Source of the DNA: Chaetoceros tenuissimus
Lineage: Eukaryota; Bacillariophyta; Thalassiosirophyceae; Chaetocerotales; Chaetocerotaceae
Direction: 5' to 3'
Length of the DNA: 64,000 nucleotides
Assembly (NCBI GenBank): GCA_021927905.1
Contig: BLLK01000047.1
Span: forward strand, 1,488,001-1,552,000
The translations under genes and the position numbers were made by a program. Under the pieces are notes generated by a model. The model searched no databases, was not told the origin of the DNA, and worked only from the letters and a program-made list of their open reading frames with translations. Of this stretch, positions 1-10,817 are shown piece by piece. Each line of letters starts with the position of its first letter. The stretch's first letter is position 1.

Positions 1-1486
1 TGAAATTGAAAAATGAGTTATCTCGTCTTTTGCAAGCACCTATTGGTTCAGATCGATTGGATTCTTGGCACATTTGATATGTGGTGATTGAAAGCATTGT
101 GGCCAGTTCGTCCCAACCAATGGTGGATGTTTTTGTCTCATGAGTCTTAAGACTACTGTCTGCCGAAGGTTTGGTTTGATTTGTATCTCTAGTAGATTGT
201 ACATGAATTGACGTCGATTTTTGTACAGAAGCATTCGGTTTGTTGTCGTCCCAGTAATTAACTATCCAGCGCAAAATTGTGAGCTTCAATATTTCGTCTT
301 CGACTACTTCATCTCCTATATCAACAATTATATCCCGCAATGTGTTACACAGTACTGCCCGCAATATGTTTGTCTCTCTGTTAACTTCATTGTCATTATT
401 GCTAGAACACAGTACCAGGAAAGCACCAGTTGCTGATGTAAGTGGCCCTGCTAGTAAGATTGGTCTGAGAAAGCCGTTCACTTTTGCTTGAATGATTGTT
501 GAAATCAATGCCATAATATAGAGTGCTATCCATGAATGTAATTTACATTCAAAAAGAGAAGAGGACGCTTTCTTGACTATGGTTATGTTGCATATATTGC
601 AAACACCATCACCCCATTCTTTCCAATTGAACCTTTTTTCGGATTTGTCTTTACTTGGAGGCGAAGTCATGACATTAAAATGAAATGAAAAAAGGAAGAT
701 CACTTCCATTACTACACAGCCCCAGCAAAATAGATTATTGTAAAGTCCAGAAATACCCTCCCCAAAAAGTCTGCTGAGAATCAAAAGTGCTGTTGCTTCT
801 ATAAATAAAGGAACACAAATCAACAAGCTTATGGTGATATTCCTTGCCATTTTTCCATTTACATTCTCAAGTAAAGTCAATACTAGATCAAAAGCTGACT
901 CAGGTATCTTGGAGGCTTTAGCGTTGATTCTAGTTTGCGGTTTAACGAAGTAATAACTAATCGCAATTACCATCATTGTAGAAAACAGTATTCGGTGTAA
1001 ATTCTGCATACTGAGATATGCAATCGAACATATTTGAAGGCAGACTCCAATAGCAAGGGAAAATGCTCCTACGTAATGGCGATGTCAGTCTAAAAAGTCC
1101 ATATAGTGATTGTGTTCTACTCTTGTTATCTTACCTAAGCGCATGGACAAATTGTAATGCCATAATTCTCGTACCAGATGAAATAGAAAAAGACCTGGGA
1201 AACGAGAAAGAGGTTGGTTCACATATTTGGACTTGAAGTGATGTTGTGTTTGATGTTTTTCTCTTATCTTGATGAGAGTTCTACAAGTATCTTCATTCTT
1301 CATAGAATTCGTAGAAGAACTCGAATATGTTTGCAAAGGCTTCAACCTCTCAGTTGGAGATGACATGTCTTCAAGCCTTGCATGTGTCGACGATGATGAA
1401 GAAGAAGAAGTCTCTCTTGCATTGCAATCTAGCGAAATCCAATTTTCATCTTCATCGTCAGGTTCAAAATCCTGTATGACTGTCAT
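1..1486 (-). CDS. Multi-pass membrane protein, C-terminus cut by window edge
   Basis: The ATG is at 1486. Exon 1 (1135-1486) encodes an acidic, Ser-rich, probably cytosolic head and the start of the first hydrophobic region. A GTAAGA...CGTAG intron at 1069-1134 joins it in frame (codon G|GA) to exon 2, which stays open to base 1. Without the splice an in-frame TGA follows at 1085. Exon 2 encodes about five hydrophobic segments: two near its start, then one near each of 830, 700 and 500 (minus strand), followed by a hydrophilic Ser/Thr-rich tail. I do not recognise the family. Transporter and receptor-like roles are both possible. It is divergently transcribed from the GNAT fragment at 1855, with 368 bp between. 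The gene structure is well supported and the function is unknown. Confidence 0.7.
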
Positions 1487-1854
1487 AACTATAAAATATG
1501 TTTGGGATGGGACAAGTCGCTTATTGCTTTGTTAAATGGTTGAAATAGAGTAGAAGGAGAGAGGGAGATGTGAGATGTGAGCTATTCATTCTTCCAAGAA
1601 GATAACAGAGAAAACATCATACCAAACTAGTGGTATGCATGTAGAAATTGTCTTTCTGGGTCTGTCAACTTTTAAATTACACAAAAGTAGAACTTCAAAA
1701 AACAACAAATTCTCCGCTTTGTTTTGTTTTTGTGTTTTGTGTATTTTATTGTAATATTGGATTTCGGTTGCTTCTCGCTTCTCTGTGTGGTGTGTGTGTG
1801 TGTGTATTCCAATAATTTGAGGTGGAACAAAGACGATCCAGTGATCGCTGGACC
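1487..1854. promoter_or_regulatory. Divergent intergenic region with TG microsatellite
   Basis: This gap lies between the start of the membrane-protein gene on the minus strand and the GNAT fragment on the plus strand, so it probably holds both promoters. A short TG microsatellite occupies about 1791-1805. No clear TATA box or other motif was recognised. Confidence 0.3.
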
Positions 1855-2277
1855 ATGTATGATCCAGCAAATTCAGAGTTGGCTGGTAATTTGCTGAGAA
1901 ATCTCAAAAATGGACGGCTTGGAAATAAATGTGAGGGAAGACTAGACTTGGACTCATTGAGGATTCATTCCATGAGAACAAACTTCTGTCCTCATGTACT
2001 AGCGCGTTTTTATGAAGAACACATGATACCACACTTTCCACTTGAAGATGAAAGGGATTCGCTTGAAGATTGGATCTTTTGCTTGGATCCAGTGGAAAAG
2101 GCTAATCATTCCAAAAGCGAGCCATTAATGGATGTTCTATTGTTGATATGCAATCTGCAGGATACACATGAACCAATCATACTACCAAAATGCATGATAG
2201 TGCACATTGGCATATCGAAAGCATCAGTCTCTATGCATTTGACAATTGACAATAAACTTCAGTGTTGGCAGTGTTAG
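1855..2277 (+). pseudogene. N-terminal half of a GNAT acetyltransferase domain (severed gene fragment)
   Basis: This 140-residue reading frame starts at the ATG at 1855. After a short variable leader it carries an FYxxxxxPxFPLxxE...W stretch, then MDVLLLI. Both match, from memory, the first helix and first strands of the GNAT family whose C-terminal half ends in PYVQPPL. The similarity stops near 2180 (around EPII), and the remaining ~30 codons look random before the stop. The missing C-terminal half of such a domain, fused to an amine oxidase, lies in the same orientation at 23.5-25.7 kb. I infer that this is the 5' end of that gene, cut off by the island. It could also be an independent partial copy. 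Confidence 0.5.
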
Positions 2278-2701
2278 AAGGAAAGTTTACTCGATATTAC
2301 TAGGTTAGGCTATTATAGGTATTGGAACCCAATTTCTTGTTTCTCCGTTGGATTGGGAGTATCCATCATTGGCAAATTCTTTTCTCTTGGAAGCTCCTCT
2401 GCAAAGATCTCTTCCGAAGGCATTCGAATCGCATTGCAACGATGCTCCTCTCACAGCTTTTAGTAAATTGATCTTTGATTCAGTTGAGTTCCACTCCTAT
2501 TCAAATTAGAGATAACTACCCGCGTAAAAAAAGGGACATGTGCGCTAATTTCTGCCCCATAACCCAATAGAATGGAAATAGCACATTCTCTCACACAAAA
2601 CACACAATCCAAATAAAAAGAAGACAAGATTCTTTTCATCATGTCATACCTACTTCAAAATAAACATTCACAAAATCAGACTTATATATTTATATCCCCT
2701 G
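2278..2701 (+). other. Gap with an exon-like open stretch
   Basis: No complete gene is visible. An open stretch without a Met runs from 2309 to the stop at 2507 (plus strand) behind a possible acceptor (TATTATAG at 2311-2318). Its roughly 63 codons look coding-like, with a stretch reading SPLDWEYPSLANSF, but no partner exon was found. It may be a relic or the last exon of an unrecognised gene. The rest is probably 3' flank of the next gene on the minus strand. Confidence 0.25.
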
Positions 2702-5700
2702 CTATAAGTCAAGATCGATGATTCTACTTGTGCTTTGCCGAAACTCATCTAAATCCGCAAAGTAATCACACTCGTTTGCGATGTTCCAAACACCACAAAA
2801 CGTTTCACATCCCGGGTTTTGTGATACGTTCATGTTGGCATCAAGACATAGCTGGACAATGGTTTCAAACAGATAACACACCAGGCGATGCTTCTTATGT
2901 TCAAGTGTATTGGATCCTCTCACATTTTTTCGATCAAGGTAATGGACAACATTGTCGCTCCAATGGAAGAGATTCTGGATGTCACTAATATGTTCCTTAT
3001 TGAATCTTAGAATGGGAATGAATTCAAGATCCTGAAATGTACCTACTGCCTGTGAACTTTTAAAATCAGAGTCTTTATGAGGGTACATTTGTTGGAAACG
3101 GGATTTTGGCCTCTCCTTGCTCGCTTCAATATGAGAATTCACACGCCCCTTTTCTCTACCAGTCTTGGCTTCATGGCCAAACTTATCAGATGCGGATCCA
3201 CCTCGTATGAAAATACCTCTGATTTTATCAAACACAGCATAGGCACCACTATAAGCAGAATGCTCCTCTTGCAGTATTTCATGATTTGTATGGAAGTCTC
3301 TAGAAAAAAGTGTCTCGTGCGGTTGCATACGTTTCAATATTTCATCATCGTGTACATATCCAAGCGACTTCATGATGACAGCCATTCGATCTATATTTTC
3401 AAACATGAATTGCCAACAGCCATCATTTATATCAAGTTGGTCTCCATAGCTGTTGATGTGGGTACCAAGTCGTGATTTTAGAATATCAGCCAAGGTGGAA
3501 TCTTTTAGTTCATCGATTTGTTCTTTACAGTTCTCTTTGAAATCACTTTGTCGGTCGGAGCAGTTTCCTAAATATTGGCACAATTTGTCAATCCAGTCGG
3601 AATCTAAATTGAATGAAGATGATGTTCCAATATTCATTGTGAGTGGAGTATCTTCTAACGTTGGAATTGGAATTGGTTTACAAGTGTCTTCTAAAAGCAC
3701 TGGTGGATTCGGTCGGATTGCAATAACAGGTTTATTACGGTTCTTGTATGCCCATTCTAAAATCCCTGGATTTTCTGATAGATCAGCTTCAGCATCAAAG
3801 TCATCCGGTTTTCCTTTGTTTCTTTTTCGGATTTCTTTAGCTATGCTACTATATGGATCTGTAGTTGCACGAACAATAACAAACGGAACAAGCGACGACA
3901 ATGTCAAATTCGCAAAATCTTTCGGCGTGCATTCAGAAATCGGCTTTGAGAACATAGCTTCAGTTTTTTCATTTTCAGTAAATAAAGCTAAAGCGGAATT
4001 ATAATCTGACAGAAGCTTCCGATTACGGCTTTCAATAACTTTCGTGCGACGCAATTTTTCATTACGCACGAAATGGTCCCAATGGGGCAGTATAGTACGC
4101 ATGAGATGGTATTGTCCATCACCAAATATCTTTTCTTTCTCTTCAGATGATCTATTTGAAAAATCTTTTGGAAATAGCAAAGTAGTGCCATCTTCTTCAA
4201 ATAAATTGTCAAAATATTCTTCGCTAAAATTCCCATGTTGACCATAGCTGCGTGCACAGAGGTGTAACTTTCGGATGAAATCATTAGGATCCTTCGTGAT
4301 TGTTGGATTTTTATTACGGGCTATAATTTCGTAGAGATCTGGACATGAGTTAATTCCTTTACCACCCGCTTTTCTGGAGACTTCACCAGACAATAGGTAC
4401 CCCTCCTTGATAGTACTTGCATTACAGGCTCTATCATTCGCACCATTATTGGTGGCTATACAATCAACGATTGTATCATGCATCCATTTTGGAACATTTA
4501 GTTCATTCCGTTCCTTCAACTTCTTCATCATTGCTATTGCATTACTCTTCAGCCGTGTCTCTTCATCTTCGCAAGTACTTGATCGCATTTCTCGCTTGGT
4601 ATTCTTATGAAGCTGCTGAAGATCATTTGCTGAACCACATTCTGTATATCCAGCTGCATGATTCTGTAGAACAACTTTGTTTGTTGAATATCTATCTACA
4701 ATTTCGGGTCGTTTCATTAGCTTCATCATGTTGACATCACTGTCAACCGCTAATTTGACGGAATTCTTTTCTTCCACTACTACTCCTTCCGTGAAAGGGA
4801 TACTTTGACGATTTCCTATTCTCTGATCACGGATGAATGGATCAAAAATTTCGTCAAGAAGAAACTGTGTCATACGTAGTGAATTTGAGACATCTTCTGG
4901 GTCTTCTTCAAGCCTATGTTCGTCTTCTGTTTTTCCAACGACAAACATTACAATACCATAGTCGTTTTCATCCCATGTAGGTTTCATTTCTAGGCCAGCA
5001 CCTAGTCCAGGAACACGAATTGGCAAGAAGCCACTAGGGCATTGATCTTTTGTCACTGAAATTTGGATGCATTTTCGTCCTCTTGCACCATTTGCAGCGT
5101 TTATTTCCTGCTCTTTTACATTAATAGACTTGAACATGTTATCTCCTTCATCAGCTTCGCTCCAACTTGCTTGAGATTTCTTTAATGCATGAAGATTCCC
5201 GTGCTTTAATGATATTTTACCAATTTTGGATCGGTTTGAAATTGCACCAATACCTTTAATGTATCGGTAGCCATGCGCATCATAGGACATGATGTAGCTT
5301 TCGTGAATTGGGTAAACATCTGGAGAGTCTAGAATTATCTGAGCAAGTTTGTATGCCTGTAGAGCTCCTTTGTTTAGATTATTGGGCTTGTCTCGCCATA
5401 CTCCTACTCGAAATTGAGAAAGTATGATACCACAACAATGAGACGCGAGCGTTCTCGAGCTCTTCGATGCTATTTCTCGAGATTCACTTTTCAATCGAAC
5501 GTTTGAAAGATTAGTGAGCACTACGTCAGTGTCATTTAGAACACTAAGGAATGAATAATTTGAACAAGTTATACGGTTGACTAGAGACTCAAGCACCTCC
5601 ATATCCTCAATTTGTGTATTTTTCTTCAATCGTTTTGCTAGTGCTCGTCGTGCATCCTTTTTGGGATCACGAACTTCGGATGGTGAATTATGAATATCAG

Positions 5701-6565
5701 AATTCATTTCGACTACTGAGGAATCTACATCTCCGAGTAGCCTTTTCCTTCCTTTTCTCACATTTTGTTGATCTGAAGGTGGGAGGTATTTTGGATCACG
5801 ATCATTAGTAATGTATGCCTTGTATACAGGTTCAAATGATTTCCAGGACCAACAAAGAAGTTTCGTTTCCCTCAATCCTTTAATCAAATTATTTAAACCT
5901 GTTTCCTTCTTCGTCTTCAGATCATCATAAATGAGGAGAAACTCTCTATGATAATAAATGTCATCATATTGGGGGACAGGAAGCTTCCAACTCTTACGAA
6001 CCGAATTATGAAGTTCCAATTGTTGCTTATCGTCAAGTATTTCATAGTATGGGAATTTATCGCGATTCTGTGGAGATCCCTTGAATCGCAATTTTGGTTT
6101 TGTTATCTCATGATGCTCGACTTGAATTCCAAACTTATTTCTTTCTCTACTCTTCATCTTCATTTTCGCAGTGGCCGTCTTTACTTCAATCGGATCCAAA
6201 CCTTTCGCTTCCTTCTTAAAACTTTGGAGTTCTATATTGGTATTTTTATCTGCCTGATTTGTATCGTATGTACGTTTAACACCAGTTTTTTTACCTGTTT
6301 TCAACAACATTTGATTTGCCATTGCCATTTCTATCTTGATAGACTTCAAAACTTCTTTCAATTCCGTCACGCGGCTTTTAATTCCTTTTACTTCAATCAG
6401 CGGCGGTTGCGATAACTTGTGAATTTGCACTGATAATGAGTCGCTGATAGATTCTAGACTATCATAGATAGCATATAAACCATTTGCAAGAATTAGTTCA
6501 TCATTCTCCTTTGTATTATCACTCTGCTTGTTTTCAGCATCGTCTGCTCTTTTCTTTGCAACCAT
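2702..6565 (-). CDS. Large island protein with possible C-terminal GIY-YIG-like nuclease domain
   Basis: This intronless reading frame encodes 1287 residues from the ATG at 6565. The N-terminal ~200 residues are Lys-rich and partly coiled-coil. A long central part has no motif I recognise. Around residues 1100-1250 there is a pattern resembling GIY-YIG nucleases: GAY, then ten residues later FIRGGSA, then RxxxH, and further on a Glu in LEHKKHR and an Asn in MNVSQNP. The classical family uses GIY, YIG, R, H/Y, E and N in that order, so an endonuclease role is plausible but unproven. The length and lack of introns are typical of mobile-element genes. It is the first gene inside the left edge of the island. 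Confidence 0.65.
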   Translation of the reverse strand: MVAKKRADDAENKQSDNTKENDELILANGLYAIYDSLESISDSLSVQIHKLSQPPLIEVKGIKSRVTELKEVLKSIKIEMAMANQMLLKTGKKTGVKRTYDTNQADKNTNIELQSFKKEAKGLDPIEVKTATAKMKMKSRERNKFGIQVEHHEITKPKLRFKGSPQNRDKFPYYEILDDKQQLELHNSVRKSWKLPVPQYDDIYYHREFLLIYDDLKTKKETGLNNLIKGLRETKLLCWSWKSFEPVYKAYITNDRDPKYLPPSDQQNVRKGRKRLLGDVDSSVVEMNSDIHNSPSEVRDPKKDARRALAKRLKKNTQIEDMEVLESLVNRITCSNYSFLSVLNDTDVVLTNLSNVRLKSESREIASKSSRTLASHCCGIILSQFRVGVWRDKPNNLNKGALQAYKLAQIILDSPDVYPIHESYIMSYDAHGYRYIKGIGAISNRSKIGKISLKHGNLHALKKSQASWSEADEGDNMFKSINVKEQEINAANGARGRKCIQISVTKDQCPSGFLPIRVPGLGAGLEMKPTWDENDYGIVMFVVGKTEDEHRLEEDPEDVSNSLRMTQFLLDEIFDPFIRDQRIGNRQSIPFTEGVVVEEKNSVKLAVDSDVNMMKLMKRPEIVDRYSTNKVVLQNHAAGYTECGSANDLQQLHKNTKREMRSSTCEDEETRLKSNAIAMMKKLKERNELNVPKWMHDTIVDCIATNNGANDRACNASTIKEGYLLSGEVSRKAGGKGINSCPDLYEIIARNKNPTITKDPNDFIRKLHLCARSYGQHGNFSEEYFDNLFEEDGTTLLFPKDFSNRSSEEKEKIFGDGQYHLMRTILPHWDHFVRNEKLRRTKVIESRNRKLLSDYNSALALFTENEKTEAMFSKPISECTPKDFANLTLSSLVPFVIVRATTDPYSSIAKEIRKRNKGKPDDFDAEADLSENPGILEWAYKNRNKPVIAIRPNPPVLLEDTCKPIPIPTLEDTPLTMNIGTSSSFNLDSDWIDKLCQYLGNCSDRQSDFKENCKEQIDELKDSTLADILKSRLGTHINSYGDQLDINDGCWQFMFENIDRMAVIMKSLGYVHDDEILKRMQPHETLFSRDFHTNHEILQEEHSAYSGAYAVFDKIRGIFIRGGSASDKFGHEAKTGREKGRVNSHIEASKERPKSRFQQMYPHKDSDFKSSQAVGTFQDLEFIPILRFNKEHISDIQNLFHWSDNVVHYLDRKNVRGSNTLEHKKHRLVCYLFETIVQLCLDANMNVSQNPGCETFCGVWNIANECDYFADLDEFRQSTSRIIDLDL

Positions 6566-7540
6566 CGTTCGGTACAAGTCCTAAATCGAGTGTTGGCGTT
6601 TTATGAGTGGAGAAACATACCATCTTTTTGCACATATCCAATATTCAAATGATTTCAAAAAAATAAATAAGACTGAAATAGCTGCGTTTGGATTTTAAAA
6701 TTTTACTATGGGAAGGATGTGTTGGAATTAGTTTCAATGAGCGTGAAAGAGAGAAAATGAAAAGAAGCAACTTCTGTCGCTTTGTCCTACCTTAATTTAT
6801 GCCTACAAAAATCCATGCCATAGCCCATCTTCGTTCAATCTATATATGAATATATATGTTATTAATGTAGCTCTAAAATTATACATAATATAACTATATA
6901 TAGATTCAATAGTGTATCAATAGTGGTCCGGATGAGATGATGTTGAGTTTGCTTTTTGTGTTTTTTGCGAAGAACGTCGAAGGAGGGGCCTAGAGACCCG
7001 GATGATAGGTGTGCGCCTTTTTTGAAGGCGTGCGCCTTTTTTTACACTGGTAGATAATCTAAAGACGCAAACGTTCTACCACCATATTCACTCTGTCTTT
7101 TGATTCTAAAGGTTATGAGCTACTCTTCCTCACGCAATTGAATTCAGAAAACACGAACCAACCCAAACAACTAGACGTGCTATTTCAGTAACTCTTCCTC
7201 ACACAATTGAATTCAGAAAACACGAACCAACCCAAAAACACAACTAGACGTGCTATTTCAGTAACTCTTCCGATCTAATATACTATCAGACCTTCAATAG
7301 TACGGATAATTGATTCATTTTGAGAATGAAAATTCGTGTCGATAAAAACGCGGTGAGACATTGAGACATTGATACATTTGTATTAATTTTTTGTTTCTCT
7401 ATATTAATAAAACTAATAACCTATACTTACCATAACAGTTTGTGGGTCTCTTAAAACATCATGAAAAAAAGATCAGTCTGAAAACAAATAAGAAATACCG
7501 GCCTAACCCATCTTATGTTCAGCTAAAACTTCTTTTCTCT
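6566..7540. other. Intergenic region between divergent island genes
   Basis: The region is AT-rich (notably 6840-6905) and holds no gene that I can support. It contains a GTGCGCCTTTTTT motif present twice within 7009-7043 and the tandem duplication listed separately. An open frame precedes 7541 but lacks an ATG. Promoters for the minus-strand gene ending at 6565 and the plus-strand gene starting at 7541 should lie here. Confidence 0.3.
7122..7271. repeat. Tandem duplication, ~70-bp unit, two full copies
   Basis: Copy 1 is 7122-7190 (69 bp) and copy 2 is 7191-7263 (73 bp). They begin with ACTCTTCCTCAC and end with GTGCTATTTCAGTA. Copy 2 differs by one substitution near its start and a 4-base insertion. 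A third copy begins at 7264 but diverges after ACTCTTCC. The array sits upstream of the gene at 7541. Confidence 0.85.
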
Positions 7541-9842
7541 ATGACGATCACAGTCAAATTGAATGAACCTGTCTATAAAAGACGTCTAACGTGTTTTTAT
7601 AGACCAATTGTGCATGGTATACCAATCCCAATGACAATGTTCGAATTCACCTGTCTCTGCGCAACTCTCCCTGAATTTCAAGATCTATACTTCACACAAA
7701 TCTATTTTGTTTTGAAAAATTTGAAATATGAATTTAAAGATGGTTACCACTATGTAACTTTTGCTCGTGAACAATACAATAAGAAGACAGGAAAAAAAAA
7801 ACTAATTTCTCTACAAAGAATTCTGCCAATTCCTACAGGAGATGTATACTTTGGAAGCATAGGAGAGAAATCAGAGGTTGTTCCATTCGATACTATCTGC
7901 CAGGTTTTTGAAACACTCAAGGAATACCACCCACATGTCTTTACAGGTTCTCTTCATTATTCGAGATACAAATCATTCAAAGAAGATCACGAGTTCTATA
8001 AAGATAGTACCAACGTTGATCCATCTCATTCTATTCAGCAACATTCAGATACTACTGCCGTAGAATCAGTTTCAGAAGATGAGCTAGAATCAGATTCAGA
8101 AGATGAGCTTGCATCCATAGCTTCCGTAGCAGACCATGAAATCGAAGCAATAGTGAAACGCTATTCACAAAAGTTGGATACAAGTTGTGAGTTGGTCTGG
8201 GAAAGAGGTGTGATCGACAACCCAATAGCAATTCTGTTTGACGAACGGGAGATTCCATGTGAGCTTGGCAATAATACCAAATGTAATGGAATTTTACGAT
8301 TCGACATCAAGCAGGAAAAATGGTGTCACAAGTCTACGTTGACATGTGATTTGTGTTATAGGGAATGTTTTTATTGCAAGGTATGTGACATGGCATACAA
8401 TTGCTTTCATCAAGGGTGCAAACATAAAGAAGAAGAAGTTGATATGAGTATGACAGAGCCATTCTTCTGTAGATTCACTGTCTCTAAATTGATAAGATCT
8501 CATGCTGGGGCTCAATTACAATTCAGTCGTGAAGGAGTCACAAGAGCTAATGCCAGGAAAGGTGATGCACTTTATTGTGAGAATGAAAATTGCAAGCAGA
8601 AGATGATAGAACAAGCCTTTGCGTATTTATGGTGCAACACGGGTAAACATGGTGAGTTTCTTCGAATATATTTAATATATATCATATTGACAATAACTAA
8701 AAAATATTACAGCCAAATTGTATCGATTAGATAGGCAAAAAGAACTGAATAAAAGTGAAAGACGAATGATAGAAACCAGTGGGTATGATATCAGTAATCA
8801 TTCTTGCAAAACTAGAGTCGGTATCTGGTATAGTCGGACACATGGACATGGAATCAATGTTGTTACTGTAAAAGACCGGCACTTCATCAAAAGAATTCGC
8901 AAGCCCGCTCTTGAATACTATATGGGTAAAGAAACAGAACCTTCAAACGAATCTCTGTTATTTTCTCTTCCGCTGACTGTACTAAGAGAATGTTTTCAGT
9001 ACCTTACTGCAGATGAATACATTGATTTTTGCCTTTGCAATAAGTCATATTCATTGCCACAGAGATACTATGAATGTTCAGAAGAAAGTGTACCTGAAGA
9101 TGCTATACTTTACACCCTTCCACACATCCTACTTGAGAAATGTTTTTCCTTCTGTAGTAAGGAAGATTATGATCGTCTTTTCATACAAGAAAAACCATAT
9201 TGTGTACCGATGCGACTCAGAGAAGTAGACAGAATGCGTAACCGTTCAATTACACCAGTAGCAAACTTCAATAAATACTTTCCGTATATTTCCTATAAAG
9301 AGATCAAAAAGGAGATTGCTTGGGATAAAGCTGCGTCCTCGAGAAACCAGATTGAAGTTGTTGAGGAGAATATACAAGAATCATCCGGCGATGCTCAAAA
9401 GGATGCAGCACCTTCCAAACCAGAGCCAACTAAACAGGATCAGTTCATGGAATTGGGGAAGCGTATTGAACACAAAGATCCTAATCTTCAGCGAACAAAG
9501 AAAGCACGTTATTCTTCCAGTGTTCCTCTTTGCGAAGAAGAAAATACCATAGTAGGAATGGATCTCGTTATCAACAACAACAACAACCAAGGCTTTGGTG
9601 AAGCTCGCGGTCTAGATCATGATGCTACTCTTGGGGTAGACAACAACAACAACCAAGGCTTTGGTGAAGCTCGCGGTCTAGATCATGATGCTACTCTTGG
9701 GGTAGACAACAACAACAACCAAGGCTTTGGTGAAGCTCGTGGGATGAATGCTATGCCACCACTAGACGACCAAGATAGAGCACATCAGGATGTCTGGTCA
9801 GAGTTCCACAAAATTCTTGGAGGAAATATCGAACAAATCTAA
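7541..9842 (+). CDS. Cys-rich/F-box-like island protein with Asn-rich repeats
   Basis: Exon 1 is 7541-8651 and exon 2 is 8713-9842. The 61-bp intron (GTGAGT...TTACAG) joins in frame as G|CC, giving about 746 residues. The first in-frame ATG is at 7541. An acidic Ser/Asp/Glu stretch comes after about residue 180. A cluster of about a dozen Cys/His residues (CDLCYRECFYCKVC and flanks) at about 265-320 is a likely zinc-binding module. Exon 2 contains two consecutive F-box-like segments, SLPLTVLRECFQYLT and TLPHILLEKCFSFCS. The tail has three 22-residue Asn-Gln-Gly-Phe repeats. If the F-box reading is right, it could act as a ubiquitin-ligase adaptor. The family is otherwise unrecognised. Confidence 0.7.
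9574..9750 (+). repeat. In-frame 66-bp minisatellite, about 2.5 units
   Basis: The unit encodes NNNNQGFGEARGLDHDATLGVD (22 residues). Two full units and a partial third follow one another with almost no nucleotide difference, which indicates recent expansion. The length is a multiple of three, so the frame is kept. Confidence 0.9.
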
Positions 9843-9993
9843 AGAGGATTGTCAATTTGTGGAAATTCAAGAGGTATTGAAAGACAGTAACATAAATATA
9901 GATAGAGGTATTGGGACCCCTACTAATAAGACACATTACTATGAGAATATAGTCAAGAGTTGATTACATTATATGTTTCTTATGTAATTATCT

Positions 9994-10194
9994 TTAGTAT
10001 GTAGTCATTTGAGTCAATAGATCTTCGACATTGTTTTCATCCTCATCACCAGAAGCTTCGTCTTCACTTTCTTCTATATGGTCATTTGACTCTGAGAAAA
10101 ACTTGCGATTGATGTTATTTCGTGTAGAAATATCGATTCGACTGATATTCCTTTCGTCTTCGAATGTCTCTCGTGCATCTAATCCCCAATTCAT
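9994..10194 (-). other. Small acidic ORF, possible detached tail of the coiled-coil gene
   Basis: This 66-residue frame starts with ATG and ends in an acidic stretch (EESEDEASGDEDE). It lies 29 bp beyond the stop of the coiled-coil gene at 10224, on the same strand but in another frame, and I see no intron that would join them. It may be the original C-terminus lost by a frameshift, a separate micro-gene, or chance. Confidence 0.3.
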
Positions 10195-10223
10195 TCTTTA
10201 CCATAGACCGAAATTTGAAGCCC

Positions 10224-10817
10224 TCAAGACTGTTTGAACCCAAGTAATTCTTTCTCACGTTGCATAGTGTCCTTGATGATTGCAGCTCCACGCTCTACTT
10301 TTTCAAGGGTAATCTTTTCGGCGGTGAGCTCAAGCTTTGTCTTTTTGATATTTTCTTCGACTTCCCTGCTTTTTCTCGAGATTGTAGCATATCTCTTTTC
10401 AAGGTTGATGGTTGTTACGAAAATATCATTCTTTGCATTTTCATGCATAGAAATCTCCTGCGTTGTCGACGCTTTGAGAGCAGCAATGTCGTCCTTCAAC
10501 TTGCTCTGAGCGTCTTTCAATTGCTTCTGCTTTGAAAGCTGTTCTACAAATTCTCGATCAAGATTTTCGATACCCTGCATCTTCTCAATAACATCCGCAG
10601 AACAAGTAGTTTTATGGTTGTTGATACTTTGCTGAAGTTCATGAATATCTCTCAATGCCTTTTCATTGTCTGCTTGGATACGAGGGAGATCCTTTTTCAT
10701 GATCTTTAATTGTTTCTCTTGCATCTTTCTCTTCGCTCTCATTGCCTCTATTTCAGCCTTTTCTTTTTCGAGCTCTTGCTCTTTCAGTGCCTTAATGTTC
10801 TTCTTGCACCTATCCAT
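10224..10817 (-). CDS. Coiled-coil protein
   Basis: A 197-residue protein starts at the ATG at 10817. Nearly the whole length is Lys/Glu/Gln-rich heptad-type coiled coil (for example KEQELEKEKAEIEAMRAKRK), with few helix breakers. No catalytic motif was seen. It is transcribed divergently from the Ulp1-like gene at 11081, whose N-terminal half is also coiled coil, with 263 bp between them, so the two products might pair. That is inference. Confidence 0.6.
   Translation of the reverse strand: MDRCKKNIKALKEQELEKEKAEIEAMRAKRKMQEKQLKIMKKDLPRIQADNEKALRDIHELQQSINNHKTTCSADVIEKMQGIENLDREFVEQLSKQKQLKDAQSKLKDDIAALKASTTQEISMHENAKNDIFVTTINLEKRYATISRKSREVEENIKKTKLELTAEKITLEKVERGAAIIKDTMQREKELLGFKQS

Noticed and set aside
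1085-1087. In-frame TGA in the membrane-protein gene as a possible selenocysteine or nonsense codon
   Set aside because: A standard 66-bp GT-AG intron (1069-1134) removes it and keeps the frame.
7265-7276. CTCTTCCGATCT, identical to the end of a common Illumina adapter
   Set aside because: It arises naturally where the third copy of the local tandem duplication diverges after ACTCTTCC. A 12-base match can occur by chance and flanking adapter sequence is absent. Raw reads would settle it.
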